Part shown: positions 9,569 through 18,055 of the stretch, one piece after another
Position numbering within the stretch: position 1 is the stretch's first letter
Layout of the letters: every line of letters starts with the position of its first letter
Origin: an uncultured Lachnoclostridium sp.
GTDB lineage: Bacteria > Bacillota > Clostridia > Lachnospirales > Lachnospiraceae
DNA: 64,000 nt
Direction of reading: 5' to 3'
Assembly: GCA_944376715.1 (NCBI GenBank)
Contig: CALWDO010000006.1
Span: forward strand, 32,140-96,139
Made by a program: the position numbers and the translations under genes
The notes under the pieces: generated by a model
Database searches by the model: none
What the model was told of the DNA's origin: nothing
The model's input: only the letters and a program-made list of their open reading frames with translations

Positions 9569-10219
9569 TCACTGTCGGATATAAATCCCCTGTGACTCAA
9601 TCCATTCGTCCAGTTCAGACAGGCAATCTTCGTTCCAGGTGGGGCTGAGTTCATGCGCCAGCGTTTTATCCGCATAATCCATAATTCTTTCGTACTCGCC
9701 GGGATGGACGCAGAACAGTTCTTTTCTGCTGTCCATCATTTTCCGGCACTCTTTCATGTCCATCCAGATCACGGACTCTACTTCATCCTTCTGCAGGCAA
9801 AGCGCTTCTATCGGGACGTCTTTTACCAACACATAGACGGCGCTGACTTCCCGGTCATAGACTTTCTTCCCGCGAAAAGTCTGGCGTACCGTCTCCTGGT
9901 TCAGGAAAAGCCTCTCCAATTCTTCCGGCTTTACTTCCAGTCCCAGTTCTTCCTTCAGCTCCCGTACCGCCGCCTCAGGAAAATCCTCCTCTGCGTCCAG
10001 ATGTCCGGCTGCGGATACGTCCAGGCATCCGGGGAAGATATCCTTTTCCTGGGACCTTTTTTGCAGCAGGACCTCCGGCCTGCCGGTCTCTTTATTACTG
10101 CGGATCACCCATACGTGAGCAGTTCCATGGATATCTCCATCCCGATGTACCAGTTCCCGTTCCTTCATCTCTCCGGTTCTGTTGCCGTCCCAGTCTCTGA
10201 TATCAAAATATTCGCTCAT
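9569..10219 (-). CDS. Nudix hydrolase (YfcD/Idi-like)
   Basis: 216 aa. The Nudix box is complete: Gly72, Glu78, Arg86-Glu87, Glu90-Glu91 and Gly93 in the G-x5-E-x7-REUxEExGU spacing. The N-terminus, with RDWDGN and HGTAHVWVIR, is typical of the subgroup annotated as YfcD or isopentenyl-diphosphate-isomerase-like, which hydrolyse diphosphates attached to other groups; the substrate is unknown. The start overlaps the end of the LspA-like gene by 4 bp, so the two are translated together. Confidence 0.88.
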   Translation of the reverse strand: MSEYFDIRDWDGNRTGEMKERELVHRDGDIHGTAHVWVIRSNKETGRPEVLLQKRSQEKDIFPGCLDVSAAGHLDAEEDFPEAAVRELKEELGLEVKPEELERLFLNQETVRQTFRGKKVYDREVSAVYVLVKDVPIEALCLQKDEVESVIWMDMKECRKMMDSRKELFCVHPGEYERIMDYADKTLAHELSPTWNEDCLSELDEWIESQGIYIRQ

Positions 10220-10680
10220 ACGCGCTCCTTCTGTCCGATGCTGATCATCAGTGCCCCTGCAAATATGAACAGATCCGCAAGATTGAAAACCAGTCTGCCA
10301 AATTTCCCGTTTGGCAGGCGGAAGCGCAGATAGTCCACTACATATCCTTTCTTGCAGCGTTCATACAGGTTGGACAGGGCGCCTCCCACCAGGAAGGCAA
10401 ATCCTGTCTTTTGTATATCTCTGTCCTCTTTCCAAAGCAGACGCAGAAAACAAGCCGCACATCCGACTGTTATCAGACCGCTTGTTCCCGCGATTGCGGG
10501 CATATGCCCTTCCATCTTTCCCCCCGCAGTTCCTTTGTTATGAAGCCGTTCCAGGCGAATCTTTCCGCCGCAGACATCTATCCCCTTTTCCATCTCCGGA
10601 TGCTGTTCAACCTCGCTCCTGACCGCCTGGCCGATCTGGAACAATCCCAGCGCAAGCTGGATAAACACCAATTTCTTCAT
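10216..10680 (-). CDS. Divergent signal peptidase II (LspA)-like membrane protein
   Basis: 154 aa. Signal peptidase II removes lipoprotein signal peptides within the membrane. The two catalytic Asp positions appear kept: Asp116 in GYVVDY and Asp136 in FNLAD. An N-x-G motif (HNKGTAGG) and GGALSNLYER are also present. It is divergent: the usual Asp of the NLxDR motif is Glu107, and the N-terminal region is short and polar. It may be a specialised paralogue rather than the housekeeping LspA. It follows clpX by 2 bp and overlaps the Nudix gene, so it belongs to a clpX operon. Confidence 0.72.
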   Translation of the reverse strand: MKKLVFIQLALGLFQIGQAVRSEVEQHPEMEKGIDVCGGKIRLERLHNKGTAGGKMEGHMPAIAGTSGLITVGCAACFLRLLWKEDRDIQKTGFAFLVGGALSNLYERCKKGYVVDYLRFRLPNGKFGRLVFNLADLFIFAGALMISIGQKERV

Positions 10681-10682
10681 TT

Positions 10683-12131
10683 TTACCCCTGCATTTCCAA
10701 TGCCGGAACGCCGCGCAGCGTGATCAGCGGGCCGCCCCTGTGTTCAATATAATCTCCGGTAATCGTCACCTGTCCGATATTATCGTCTTTCGGAATCTCA
10801 TACATAATATCCAGCATAAAATCTTCGATGATCGCCCGAAGCGCACGGGCTCCCGTATCTTTCTCCATGGCCTTTCTGGCGATCGCCCTCAGGGCATCAT
10901 CGGTAAACTCCAGTTTCACCTCGTCTAACGCCAGCAGTTTCTGATACTGCTTCAGGATCGCATTTTTCGGTTCCTTCAGTATCTGCACCATCATATCTTC
11001 ATCCAGGGCGTCCAGCGTGAATATAATCGGCAGTCTTCCGATAAACTCCGGGATCATACCAAAGTTGCGGATATCCTCCACGGTCACTTTCCGAAGCAGA
11101 TTTTTGTCGTTATCATATTTATCCTTCAGGTCCGCCCGGAATCCGATCGAAGACTGTTTATTCAAACGTTCCTTGATAATATTTTCCAGTTCCGGAAAAG
11201 CGCCGCCACAGATAAACAGGATATTTTTTGTATTGACTGTCTCCAGCGGCACCATAGCGTTTTTACTGTTGGCGCCCACCGGCACCTCCACGTCCGCCCC
11301 TTCCAAAAGCTTCAGAAGCCCCTGCTGCACAGACTCCCCGCTCACGTCTCTCTGGTTGGTGTTGCGCTTCTTGGCGATCTTGTCTATCTCGTCGATGAAC
11401 ACGATCCCGCGCTCCGCCTTTTCCACATCATTGTCCGCGGCTGCCAGCAGCTTGGAGAGTACGCTCTCGATATCGTCTCCGATGTATCCCGCTTCCGTCA
11501 GGGAAGTGGCGTCCGCGATGGCAAGCGGCACATCCAGCAATTTTGCCAGAGTCTTCACCAGATAGGTCTTTCCGCTTCCGGTGGGGCCGATCATCAGCAT
11601 GTTGGACTTCTCGATCTCGATTCCGTCCGCCTCCGGCCCTGCCGCCACTCGTTTATAATGATTGTATACCGCCACCGAGATTACCTTCTTGGCCTTTTCC
11701 TGACCGATGACATATTCATCCAGGCTGGCTTTGATCTTGTGCGGCGCAGGAATAGAATGAATATCAAACTTTTTCTGCGGTTCCTTTGCTTCCTCGGCTG
11801 CCGCTTTTTTCTTGACCTTCTGCCGCCTCGGAATCATATTCTGCAGATCAGACAGATTGATCATACTGATATTGGGCATCTTGGAAAAATCCATCTTGCT
11901 GTAATCAATATTGCCATTATTCATCATATCCATCGTGCGCTGCATACATTCCGCACAGATACTGATGTCTTTAGTCAGATGGATCATCTTCCCCGCTTTG
12001 CTCTCCGGCCTGTGGCATACAAAGCAGACGTCCTCATACTGGGTGTCTTTTTCATCTTCCTGTGTATGTTCCGCCGGTCCGTTTTCTTCTTTCGTTATCT
12101 CTTCATTTGTATTGAATTCTTTTTCATCCAT
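10683..12131 (-). CDS. clpX: ATP-dependent Clp protease ATP-binding subunit ClpX, long-linker form
   Basis: 482 aa from the ATG at 12131, which follows AAGGGG; the longer frame to 12191 has no such site. An N-terminal zinc-binding domain has Cys35, Cys38, Cys59 and Cys62. An unusually long Met/Lys-rich linker (about 70-125) follows. The AAA+ domain has Walker A GPTGSGKT (182-189), pore loop GYIG (215-218), Walker B IVFIDEID (243-250) and an IGF loop (329-331) of the kind that docks on ClpP. It unfolds tagged proteins for ClpP. It is longer than usual (about 420-430 aa) and neither clpP nor tig is adjacent, so it may be a second ClpX. Confidence 0.92.
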   Translation of the reverse strand: MDEKEFNTNEEITKEENGPAEHTQEDEKDTQYEDVCFVCHRPESKAGKMIHLTKDISICAECMQRTMDMMNNGNIDYSKMDFSKMPNISMINLSDLQNMIPRRQKVKKKAAAEEAKEPQKKFDIHSIPAPHKIKASLDEYVIGQEKAKKVISVAVYNHYKRVAAGPEADGIEIEKSNMLMIGPTGSGKTYLVKTLAKLLDVPLAIADATSLTEAGYIGDDIESVLSKLLAAADNDVEKAERGIVFIDEIDKIAKKRNTNQRDVSGESVQQGLLKLLEGADVEVPVGANSKNAMVPLETVNTKNILFICGGAFPELENIIKERLNKQSSIGFRADLKDKYDNDKNLLRKVTVEDIRNFGMIPEFIGRLPIIFTLDALDEDMMVQILKEPKNAILKQYQKLLALDEVKLEFTDDALRAIARKAMEKDTGARALRAIIEDFMLDIMYEIPKDDNIGQVTITGDYIEHRGGPLITLRGVPALEMQG

Positions 12132-12162
12132 AGATTGTAATTCCCCTTTTCTAACATAACAA

Positions 12163-12191
12163 ATTATAAAGCATCCCGCAAAGGGGGACAA
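12163..12191 (-). promoter_or_regulatory. Sigma-A-type promoter of clpX
   Basis: On the minus strand TTGTCC (12186-12191), a 17-bp spacer and TATAAT (12163-12168) lie about 30 bp ahead of the clpX start. The -10 box is consensus and the -35 is a fair match. Confidence 0.6.
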
Positions 12192-12216
12192 GTAAACTTT
12201 TTATGAATTATGCCAA

Positions 12217-12256
12217 AAGGCTGCCGCCAGTCCTTCTTCGGACCCGCGGCAGCCTT
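12217..12256. terminator. Strong hairpin between htrA and clpX
   Basis: An 11-bp perfect stem, AAGGCTGCCGC (12217-12227) with GCGGCAGCCTT (12246-12256), and a small inner GTCC/GGAC helix. It lies just after the htrA stop on the minus strand. The T-run after the stem is short, but the position and stability support termination of htrA transcripts. Confidence 0.7.
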
Positions 12257-12284
12257 AGTTTGCTGCTCCCTGTCACTGATTGCT

Positions 12285-13643
12285 TTATTCCGCTTCTACC
12301 GCTCCTGCCTCCTGTGCCGAGCTGAGTGTCACATCTACTGTGATCTCTTCATACTGCGTGCCGTTTCCTCTCTGTATGGTCAGGGAAACCGTTTCTCCGG
12401 CAGAGTAGTAACCCAGCAGATCAATCAACTGCTCACTTCCTGTAATCGTATTTCCGTCCAGTCCGGTAATAATATCGCCAGTCTGGATACCTGCCTTCTG
12501 CGCAGCCGCTCCGTCCGTTACCGTGCTGACATATACACCGGCAGGTATGTTATAACTCTTGGACGCCTGATCCGTCACATCCAGGCAGGTGATTCCCAGA
12601 TAACCCTTCTGATCTTCATTGACTCTGTCTCTGGTCTCCCGAAGCATCAGTTCATTGATGATAGATTCCACATCTGAGATCGGGATCGCATAACCCATAC
12701 CCTCTACATCTTCAGAGACAAATTTCACGGAGTTGATGCCGATCAGTTCGCCCTTGCTGTTCAGAAGCGCTCCGCCGCTGTTGCCCGGGTTGATCGCCGC
12801 ATCCGTCTGGATCATCATCTGGGTAGTGGAAGATCCGTCTTCATTGGTAGCTGTCACTTCACGGTTCAACGCACTGATAATACCGGAAGTTACAGACAGG
12901 CCAAAACCATATGCGTTTCCGATAGCCACTACCGGCTGGCCTACTTCCAAAGAAGTAGAATCACCGATGGTAGCGACTTTAATATTATTCAGCGTCTCTT
13001 CCGGGATATCGCTCAGCTGTACCGCTATCACCGCGATATCTTTGTCTTCGTTGCTGCCTTTTACGCTGGCGGAAATCACGTTTTCATCATCTGCCGCTTC
13101 ATTGTCCGAATTAAAGTACACGCTCAGTTCCTTTGCCCCGGAGATCACGTGATAGTTTGTCACAATCAACAGTTCCGTATCATTCTGACCAATGATAATA
13201 CCGGATCCGCTGGACTGACTTTCCTGCTGATAGGTTCCAAAGATCGTCTGAAACTCTGTAGTACCCACGTTGCTGATGGAAACCACCGATGAAATGCAGT
13301 TTGCCACAATATCTGACACATCATACACGTCGTTGGTCTGTGTAGATACTGTAGTCGGCGACACTGTAGTGGAAGCCTGCGCGCTCTCTGCAGTACCCGT
13401 CTCTCCCAGCAGCTGGTTCCCCGCGTAGCGGACTCCTGTAAACGCTGCTCCGGATACGCTGCCAAATACCAGCGCCAATACCAGACATTTGGCAACCGTC
13501 CTTCCGAACCCGCCTTTTTTCTTCGGTTTTTTCGGCTGGTTCATCGCCTCCGCGGAATTATAGTGTGTATAGCTGCTGCTTGTATCATAATAGCTGCCCG
13601 TCGCAAAGCTGTCATCTTTTCTCATATCATTATCTTCATACAT
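12285..13643 (-). CDS. htrA: HtrA/DegP-like serine protease with PDZ domain
   Basis: 452 aa, start set by AAAGGAG. A cytoplasmic N-terminal tail with Ser/Tyr-rich and Lys-rich parts (1-48), one membrane helix (about 50-68), a Thr/Ser-rich linker, a trypsin-like S1C domain (about 110-320) and one PDZ domain (about 345-435) are in the order usual for Gram-positive membrane HtrA. The triad is His165 (TNYHV), Asp202 (KDIAV) and Ser289 (GNSGG). It degrades or refolds damaged proteins at the outer membrane face. It is divergent from the DUF3048 lipoprotein gene across a region with a two-part direct repeat. Confidence 0.95.
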   Translation of the reverse strand: MYEDNDMRKDDSFATGSYYDTSSSYTHYNSAEAMNQPKKPKKKGGFGRTVAKCLVLALVFGSVSGAAFTGVRYAGNQLLGETGTAESAQASTTVSPTTVSTQTNDVYDVSDIVANCISSVVSISNVGTTEFQTIFGTYQQESQSSGSGIIIGQNDTELLIVTNYHVISGAKELSVYFNSDNEAADDENVISASVKGSNEDKDIAVIAVQLSDIPEETLNNIKVATIGDSTSLEVGQPVVAIGNAYGFGLSVTSGIISALNREVTATNEDGSSTTQMMIQTDAAINPGNSGGALLNSKGELIGINSVKFVSEDVEGMGYAIPISDVESIINELMLRETRDRVNEDQKGYLGITCLDVTDQASKSYNIPAGVYVSTVTDGAAAQKAGIQTGDIITGLDGNTITGSEQLIDLLGYYSAGETVSLTIQRGNGTQYEEITVDVTLSSAQEAGAVEAE

Positions 13644-13691
13644 GATGCTTTCTCCTTTCCATGTAAAACATTTCCTTTCTTTTGTGCTTTT

Positions 13692-13724
13692 AATATAGCA
13701 GTCATTTGTGATAGAATTGTGATA
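13692..13724 (-). promoter_or_regulatory. htrA promoter with a TTGTGATA direct repeat
   Basis: TTGTGATA occurs twice in the same direction (plus-strand 13706-13713 and 13717-13724) with an 11-bp period, one helical turn, as is typical of OmpR-family response-regulator sites. A minus-strand -10 candidate, TATATT, lies at 13692-13697, so the repeat covers the -35 position of htrA. Gram-positive htrA genes are often under such two-component control (CssRS, for example); no regulator gene is in the window. Confidence 0.5.
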
Positions 13725-13801
13725 AATACTTTAAAAAAAATTGAAATGGGTGTATACTGGGAAAACCGAGAACCATTTCAAAAAGAAAGGATCATAATTA
13801 C

Positions 13802-14905
13802 ATGAAGAGAAAAACTTTGGTACTGTTCCTGGCTGCGGTCATGGCATGTTCTGTCCTGGCCGGCTGCGGCAATTCATCGGAAGAAACTGCTCCCGCTGTC
13901 ACAGACGTGTCAGAGAGCGCGACAGAAGAACCGGAAGAGGAAGCAGCGGAGCCGGTGGAAGAAGAAGCTCCCGAAGGGATGTATAAAAGCGAGTTGACCG
14001 GAGAATGGATTGACGAATCTCTCCAGAGCCAGCGCCCGGTGGCAATTATGGTAGACAATGAGAAAACTGCCCTTCCTCATTACGGTTTGAATCAGGCAGA
14101 TATTGTGTACGAGATGATGAACAGCACAGCCAACGGCGAGATTACCCGTTTTATGTGTCTGGTAAAAGACTGGGGAAGCATCACACAGTTTGGAAGTATC
14201 CGAAGCGTACGTCCTACCAACTTCATGATCGCGCCTGAGTACAACGCGGTAGTAGTGCATGACGGTGGACCTTTCTACATAGATGCATTCCTGTCAAATC
14301 CGTGGGTGGAACATTTCAGCGGCGGATTTTCCCGTGTAAACAATGGCAAACCCAGAGAATTTACCGAGTATGTCATGACCGGAGATTTGGAAGACCGTTT
14401 TGAATCCACAGGCGTTTCTGAAGACTACGATGATTACTATCCGGGACCCCACTGGCAGTTTGCATCAGAATCCAGCCCCGTCGACCTTGGCACGGCGTCC
14501 GCTTCCATCGACTGCACGCTGGTGGATCTTCCGTTCCCGCACAATGAATCCCAGCTGGATTATGACGAAGCCAGCGGACTCTATCTGTACTCAGAATATG
14601 GTATGAAGCATACGGATCCGGCAAACGGAGACGCGCAGCTTTCCTTTACCAACGTCATTCTTCAGTGTGCGGAACATCATCAGTATGATGACAATGGATA
14701 CATGCAATTCAACATTCTGAACGAATCCGGAGAAGGCTACTATATCACCGGCGGAAAAGCAATCCCCGTCACCTGGTCTAAAGGCGCCGATACAGACCCG
14801 ACCAAGTTCTATGACGCGGACGGCAATGAAATCACCCTGAACGTGGGCAAGACTTATGTAGGTCTGGTATCCCAGAGCAGATGGGATGAACTGGTACTTA
14901 AATAA
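13802..14905 (+). CDS. DUF3048 (YerB-like) lipoprotein
   Basis: 367 aa. A lipoprotein signal with lipobox LAGC (Cys22) is followed by a Glu-rich acidic spacer (about 25-60) and the DUF3048 domain, recognised from RPVAIMVDN, QADIVYEM, GSIRSVRPTNF and the HDGGP segment. Homologues are B. subtilis YerB-type surface lipoproteins of unknown function. The ATG follows GAAAGGA. It is divergent from htrA with a shared 158-bp regulatory region, hinting at an envelope-stress link, and ends at a shared terminator. Confidence 0.9.
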   Translation: MKRKTLVLFLAAVMACSVLAGCGNSSEETAPAVTDVSESATEEPEEEAAEPVEEEAPEGMYKSELTGEWIDESLQSQRPVAIMVDNEKTALPHYGLNQADIVYEMMNSTANGEITRFMCLVKDWGSITQFGSIRSVRPTNFMIAPEYNAVVVHDGGPFYIDAFLSNPWVEHFSGGFSRVNNGKPREFTEYVMTGDLEDRFESTGVSEDYDDYYPGPHWQFASESSPVDLGTASASIDCTLVDLPFPHNESQLDYDEASGLYLYSEYGMKHTDPANGDAQLSFTNVILQCAEHHQYDDNGYMQFNILNESGEGYYITGGKAIPVTWSKGADTDPTKFYDADGNEITLNVGKTYVGLVSQSRWDELVLK

Positions 14906-14921
14906 AAACAAAGGCATAAAT

Positions 14922-14959
14922 ACAACAGGAGCCGCTTTTACAGCGGCTCCATTGTTGTC
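14922..14959. terminator. Bidirectional terminator between the DUF3048 gene and gltA
   Basis: A long stem, ACAACAGGAGCCGCT paired with AGCGGCTCCATTGTTGT with one bulged base, lies between two convergent genes. The minus-strand side is followed by a T-rich stretch, so it probably serves both. Confidence 0.75.
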
Positions 14960-14967
14960 TTACCGGA

Positions 14968-16314
14968 TTATTCATCCGGGAATTCTCTTTCTTTCATCAC
15001 GCTCTTATACGCGGGACGGATGATCTTGTTCATACCGATGATCTCCTCGATCCGGTGCGCGCTCCAACCCACGATTCTGGCGATAGCGAAGAGCGGCGTA
15101 TACAATTCTGTGGGAATCCCCAGCATCTCATATACAAATCCGCTGTAGAAGTCCACATTGGGGCTGACTCCTTTGTAGATACGGCGTTTCTCCGCGATCA
15201 GTTCCGGAGCCAGAAGCTCGATGTTATTGTAAAGCTCCATATCCTTCTCTCTGTGTTTCTCCACGGACAGCTGCTCCACAAAGCTCTTGAAGACACGCTC
15301 ACGGGGATCGGAGAGTGAATAAACCGCATGTCCCATACCATAGATCAGGCCCTTCCCGTCGAAGGCTTCTCCATCCAGAAGCTTGCCAAGATAAGCCGCC
15401 ACTTCTTCTTTGTCCGAATAATCATGTACATGGGAACGGATATCGTTCATCATTTCCATCACTTTGATATTAGCTCCGCCGTGTTTCGGTCCCTTCAGCG
15501 AAGACATAGCCGCGGCGATGGCGGAATATGTGTCAGAACCGGAAGAAGTGACCACTCTGGTCGTAAAGGTAGAGTTATTTCCTCCGCCATGTTCCATATG
15601 AAGCATCAATGCCACATCCAGTACTTTAGCTTCCAGATGCGTATATTTTTTGTCCGGTCTCAGCATCATCAGCAGATTCTCCGCCGTGGAAAGCTCCGCG
15701 CTGGGGCGGTGAATATACATACTTTCATCGTTTTCATAATGGTTGTATGCATGGTACCCGTACACAGCCAGCATCGGGAATACGCTGATCAGATTCAGGC
15801 ACTGACGGATCACGTTGTCCACCGATGTGGAATTAGCATTGGGATCATAGGACGCCAACGTCAAAATGCTGCGGGTCATAGAATTCATGATATCCTTGCT
15901 GGGCGCCTTCATAATCACATCCCTGGTAAAGTTTGTCGGCAGTTCCCTGCCGGATGCAATCATATCCGCAAAGTCCTTCTCCTCCTCCGGGCTGGGAAGT
16001 TCGCCAAACAGCAGCAGATAGGCAGTTTTTTCAAATCCAAAGGCGTCGTCAGGAATTCTCTTGATCAGCTCCGTTACATCATAACCCCGGTACCAGAGTT
16101 TACCGTCACAGGGGACTTTCTTCCCATCCACCATTTTAAACGAATCGATCCGGGAAATCGTCGTCAGTCCTGTCAGCACGCCGTTTCCGTTGATATCACG
16201 GAGGCCTCTGTTCACGCCGTATTCCCTGAACAGCTCGTCCGGTATCGTGTCATGTTCTACACACAGCTGCTGGTATTTTTCTGTGTGCTCCTTCCATTTC
16301 TCCTCATATCCCAT
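14968..16314 (-). CDS. gltA: Citrate synthase
   Basis: 448 aa, start preceded by AAAGGAG. It condenses oxaloacetate and acetyl-CoA. The citrate synthase core is recognised from MLHMEHGGGNNSTFT, LKGPKHGGAN and the active-site region GMGHAVYSLSDPR with its catalytic His; the Asp partner lies towards the C-terminus (PNVDFYSG). The length and the N-terminal extension match clostridial citrate/2-methylcitrate synthases that feed glutamate synthesis through 2-oxoglutarate. No other TCA genes adjoin, but glnN and gdhA in this window use the same nitrogen-assimilation branch. Confidence 0.95.
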   Translation of the reverse strand: MGYEEKWKEHTEKYQQLCVEHDTIPDELFREYGVNRGLRDINGNGVLTGLTTISRIDSFKMVDGKKVPCDGKLWYRGYDVTELIKRIPDDAFGFEKTAYLLLFGELPSPEEEKDFADMIASGRELPTNFTRDVIMKAPSKDIMNSMTRSILTLASYDPNANSTSVDNVIRQCLNLISVFPMLAVYGYHAYNHYENDESMYIHRPSAELSTAENLLMMLRPDKKYTHLEAKVLDVALMLHMEHGGGNNSTFTTRVVTSSGSDTYSAIAAAMSSLKGPKHGGANIKVMEMMNDIRSHVHDYSDKEEVAAYLGKLLDGEAFDGKGLIYGMGHAVYSLSDPRERVFKSFVEQLSVEKHREKDMELYNNIELLAPELIAEKRRIYKGVSPNVDFYSGFVYEMLGIPTELYTPLFAIARIVGWSAHRIEEIIGMNKIIRPAYKSVMKEREFPDE

Positions 16315-16444
16315 TCCAAGTCTCCTTTCCCTAGTAAAATATTACTTCTTAATATATTAGCACAATTCACCTATTTTTCCTATTGTTTTTTGTAAATATT
16401 TTATAAAATAGGAAAGTACCTGTCTTTTGCCGGGATCCATTTCT

Positions 16445-17941
16445 CTAAGACTCTGCGGCGGCAGCCTCCTGATTTGCCGCCGCTCCGTCTGTAGACTGAG
16501 TATCCGTCCCTTGCGCGGCTGCCGGATCCTGTTTCACCGTCTCCGTGCCCGGAAGATAATAACAGATCACCGGCGTGCCTTTTTCCACATAGCCATACAG
16601 TTCCTGCGCCACGGAAGGCGGCAGGTTGATGCAGCCGTGAGAACCATTCGTTTTATAAATATCCCCTCCGAAAGAACTTCTCCAGTTCGCATCGTGCATG
16701 CCTATATTTCCGTTGAAAGGCATCCAGTAAGATACAGGAGTCTCATAATTTTCTCCCGTTAACGTAGCGTTGCGCTGTTTATAAGTAATGCTGTATACTC
16801 CGTCCGGCGTATCGTATCCGCGGGACGCATTTCCCGATACAAAATCCGATTCCAGGATCAGCGATCCATCCTGATAGAAGAAAAGATGCTGGGCAGTCAG
16901 ATTAATCTCCACATAAGTATTTCCATAATCAGGCGTCCCGTAAGAAGCCGCCGTCTGATAATAGACCGGCGTGCGCTCCCCGCTCTCGCCGTTTTTAATC
17001 ATCTCCGCCAGTTCTACAGCCTCCTGTCCATAGTTCATCCACCAGCCGTAATCCCCGGTATTGATCGTGATCTCTTTTCCGTAACTGGTCATAAATGTTC
17101 TGGGGCGGAAGATCGTATCGTATTTTTTCCGAAGAGTCGCCACATACTCTTCTACTTTCTCCTGATCCAGTTCCACTTCAAACCCGTCCACATGCAGCCA
17201 GGTACTGATCGTGGCGCCGTCCAGCACTTCTTTGTTATCGCCAAAAGTATAGGTGATGGTCACATTCGCGTAATTCTGCAGTTTTTGCAAAGCAGCCAGG
17301 AGCTGTTCATTGTCTGAAGTAACCTGCGGCACATGGTAGCAGCCTTCCTGATCCAGATCCACCTGTTCTTCCAGGCTGTCCACCGCGGACCGGATCGCTT
17401 CCAGCGTCAGATCATAGTCCAGCTCATTTCCCTGCGTCTCTGCCACGATCTGGAAACCGTTCTCAGGTGTGTAGTCGGAAATATATGCATCGGTAGGCGC
17501 CGTGGCAAAATCATCCTGGAAGCCCCGAAGATCCCGGACCTGTTCTTCCAATGCCGCCTCGTCATAAGTTACCAGCCCGTCCATCTCATATTCCGCCTCG
17601 CCCGGAAGGAACCAGAGCCACTTATTCTGCTGCTTCAGGATGTTTTCCAGCGGTTCCGTGGACCCATATCCCAGAGAAATATCCTTTCCCTGAATATCTT
17701 CCTCCAAAGTTGTCCCGTCCGACTGGCGCTCAATGATTCTCAGGAAATAATCCTGCACCTGCTCCTCCAGCTCCTGAACGGTCATATTGGACACATCGAT
17801 CCGGTCTATCACCGTCCCCTTCAGAAAATGATTATGATAATAATACACGCCTCCTCCATAGACGGCCAGAACCGCCAGGAGCAGGATCAACAACAATATC
17901 CATAACACGGAAAATCTTTTTTTCTTACCTTTTCTAGCCAT
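16445..17941 (-). CDS. L,D-transpeptidase (YkuD) with N-terminal membrane anchor
   Basis: 498 aa from the ATG at 17941, which follows AGGAG; the frame extends to 18055 without a better start. A Lys/Arg-rich tail and membrane helix (about 10-32) precede two repeated wall-binding-like regions (about 40-340) and the YkuD domain (about 345-465), with His416 and catalytic Cys437 in SHGCIN. A Gln/Ala/Thr-rich tail ends the protein. It makes 3-3 peptidoglycan cross-links and is largely insensitive to most beta-lactams. The gene lies directly behind blaR1 and has a strong promoter that starts at the blaR1 stop codon. Confidence 0.92.
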   Translation of the reverse strand: MARKGKKKRFSVLWILLLILLLAVLAVYGGGVYYYHNHFLKGTVIDRIDVSNMTVQELEEQVQDYFLRIIERQSDGTTLEEDIQGKDISLGYGSTEPLENILKQQNKWLWFLPGEAEYEMDGLVTYDEAALEEQVRDLRGFQDDFATAPTDAYISDYTPENGFQIVAETQGNELDYDLTLEAIRSAVDSLEEQVDLDQEGCYHVPQVTSDNEQLLAALQKLQNYANVTITYTFGDNKEVLDGATISTWLHVDGFEVELDQEKVEEYVATLRKKYDTIFRPRTFMTSYGKEITINTGDYGWWMNYGQEAVELAEMIKNGESGERTPVYYQTAASYGTPDYGNTYVEINLTAQHLFFYQDGSLILESDFVSGNASRGYDTPDGVYSITYKQRNATLTGENYETPVSYWMPFNGNIGMHDANWRSSFGGDIYKTNGSHGCINLPPSVAQELYGYVEKGTPVICYYLPGTETVKQDPAAAQGTDTQSTDGAAANQEAAAAES

Positions 17942-18026
17942 GTTTTCTCCTGTCCTTTCTATAAATACTGATGGGGCCGCCGCAGGACAAATCCTGAGGC
18001 AGTCCCACCCAGGTACTGACTCTATC

Positions 18027-18055
18027 AGTATAAAGAATTTCCGTGCAAAATACAA
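18027..18055 (-). promoter_or_regulatory. Promoter of the L,D-transpeptidase gene
   Basis: On the minus strand TTGTAT (18050-18055), 17 bp, TATACT (18027-18032). The -35 box begins immediately after the blaR1 stop codon, so the L,D-transpeptidase can be transcribed independently of blaIR. Confidence 0.65.
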
